NCBI GenBank assembly: GCA_022600345.1
Contig: JAHZKP010000052.1
Span: forward strand, 1 to 64,000
Source of the DNA: Alphaproteobacteria bacterium
GTDB lineage: Bacteria > Pseudomonadota > Alphaproteobacteria > Rhizobiales > Hyphomicrobiaceae
DNA length: 64,000 nucleotides
Reading direction: 5' to 3'
Both the position numbers and the translations under genes were made by a program. The notes beneath the pieces were generated by a model. The model saw nothing but the letters and a program-made list of their open reading frames with translations, did not search any database and was not told the origin of the DNA. Below, piece by piece: positions 63,314-64,000 of the stretch. The number at the start of each line of letters is the position of its first letter. Within the stretch, counting starts at the first letter, position 1.

Positions 63314-64000
63314 TCAAAAATCGATGGGCAGCACTGTGACGTTTCTGCCGGCGCTTAAGGCTGGTGCGTGGGGTTCGCGAATGATGAGCGCATTGGAGTA
63401 GGCGAGGACGGAGAGAAGGGAGCTGTCCTGATTGGAGGCAGGCGTGACCTGCAGTTGTCCGTTCTCAAGGTGATCAAGAGTGGCGCGCATGTAGTGCTGG
63501 CGTGGTCCGTTCGGGCCGACCGGCCAGGTCAGGGGAGCTTGGAGGGTGGCGGCGGCGTCGAGGCTGCGCCCACTGAGGGCTGCGATGAGCGGTAGCACGA
63601 AGATGGCGGTGCAGATGATGGAGGAAACCGGGTTGCCGGGAACGCCAATGGCGCGCTGGCCGGGTTTTTTGGCAAACATCAGCGGCTTACCGGGGCGCAT
63701 GGCGATCTTCCAGAAGTCGAGGTCGAAACCGGCTTTTGAAAGGGCGGGTGAAACCAGGTCATGGTCGCCAACCGAGGCGCCGCCGATAGTGATGAGGACA
63801 TCAGCGTCTCTGGCTTGGCCGAGGGAAGCTGCGAGGCTTTCCATGGTGTCGGAGGCGATGCCCAGCAACCGGGCGTCAGCTCCGGCGCGAGTCAGCATGG
63901 CGGCGATGGCGTAGCTGTTGGAGGCGACGATCTGGCCGGGTCCTGGGGCGGTGCCCGGTTCAACGAGTTCATCGCCGGTTGCCAATATGGCGACGACTGG
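63314..64000 (-). CDS. moeA: Molybdopterin molybdenumtransferase MoeA (3' part, runs off the window)
   Basis: The reading frame is open from the right edge of the window, so only the C-terminal 228 residues are present. They show the MoCF_biosynth domain of MoeA: AILATGDELVEPGTAPGPGQ, IASDTMESLAASLGQARDAD, VLITIGGASVGDHDLVSPAL and MRPGKPLMFAKKPGQRAIGV, then GVPGNPVSSIICTAIFVLPL. The C-terminal beta domain follows (GPRQHYMRATLD, TPASNQDSSLLSVLAYSNAL). It inserts molybdenum into adenylylated molybdopterin. The ATG-like start at 63985 is internal, not the real start. Confidence 0.94.
   Translation of the reverse strand, partial: PVVAILATGDELVEPGTAPGPGQIVASNSYAIAAMLTRAGADARLLGIASDTMESLAASLGQARDADVLITIGGASVGDHDLVSPALSKAGFDLDFWKIAMRPGKPLMFAKKPGQRAIGVPGNPVSSIICTAIFVLPLIAALSGRSLDAAATLQAPLTWPVGPNGPRQHYMRATLDHLENGQLQVTPASNQDSSLLSVLAYSNALIIREPHAPALSAGRNVTVLPIDF

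Overview
The window is a stretch of chromosome from an alphaproteobacterium, most probably a member of Hyphomicrobiales. The evidence is the gene order rpsB-tsf-pyrH-frr-uppS-cdsA-dxr-rseP-bamA-lpxD-fabZ-lpxA-lpxI-lpxB followed by gltA, gltX, comEC, lexA and moeA. Other support is LpxI instead of LpxH, a short ProS, a type 2 ArgC and an alphaproteobacterial LexA box (GTTC-N7-GTTC) in front of lexA. Base composition is GC-rich except for a low-GC patch at the left end. The genus cannot be fixed from sequence alone.

Layout. 1-2.7 kb is an accessory-looking patch: no recognisable gene up to 876, then a PhyH-type oxygenase gene broken by one frameshift and an AT-richer sulfotransferase. 2.7-8.5 kb holds metabolic and housekeeping genes: an acetyltransferase, a malyl-CoA lyase-like enzyme, hspQ, argC, a TerC-type membrane protein, a truncated PaiB-like remnant, and rplM-rpsI with its terminator. 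9-17 kb has a secreted protein, an enoyl-CoA hydratase/VOC/CoA-binding operon, small lipoproteins, a quinone oxidoreductase, an ArnT/PMT-type membrane glycosyltransferase, a 279-bp MITE-like element, hairpin repeats and tRNA-Ser(GCT). 17.3-24 kb is a surface-sugar locus: a sulfotransferase, then a tightly coupled operon for a CDP-linked 6-deoxy sugar that is probably C-methylated. 24-30 kb has an RND efflux pair, a secreted protein and a flavodoxin-like protein. 30-39.6 kb has a class II aldolase with a histone H1-like tail, a structured small-RNA candidate, proS, lolC-lolD, dnaE and an L,D-transpeptidase. 39.8-56.9 kb is the envelope and translation block, 57-64 kb gltA, gltX, comEC, lexA and the 3' part of moeA.

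How the genes work together. The 40-57 kb block joins translation factors (S2, EF-Ts, RRF), UMP kinase, isoprenoid and undecaprenyl supply (Dxr, UppS), phospholipid precursor (CdsA), outer-membrane assembly (RseP, BamA) and lipid A synthesis (LpxD, FabZ, LpxA, LpxI, LpxB). LolC-LolD adds lipoprotein export, and the 17-24 kb operon probably decorates LPS or exopolysaccharide.

Most notable observations: (1) a palindromic repeat plus a 24-bp tandem repeat inserted in frame into dnaE, adding about 74 residues; (2) an LpxI of 438 residues with a second, degenerate copy of its C-terminal domain; (3) a 6S RNA-like transcript candidate with a clear promoter and perfect terminator stem upstream of proS; (4) a MITE-like element abutting the stop codon of a glycosyltransferase gene; (5) tandem 39-bp hairpin repeats behind tRNA-Ser; (6) a single-base frameshift in a PhyH gene at an A-run; (7) an S2 protein with a helix-hairpin-helix-like tail. 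All calls come from reading the sequence; no searches or folding programs were run.
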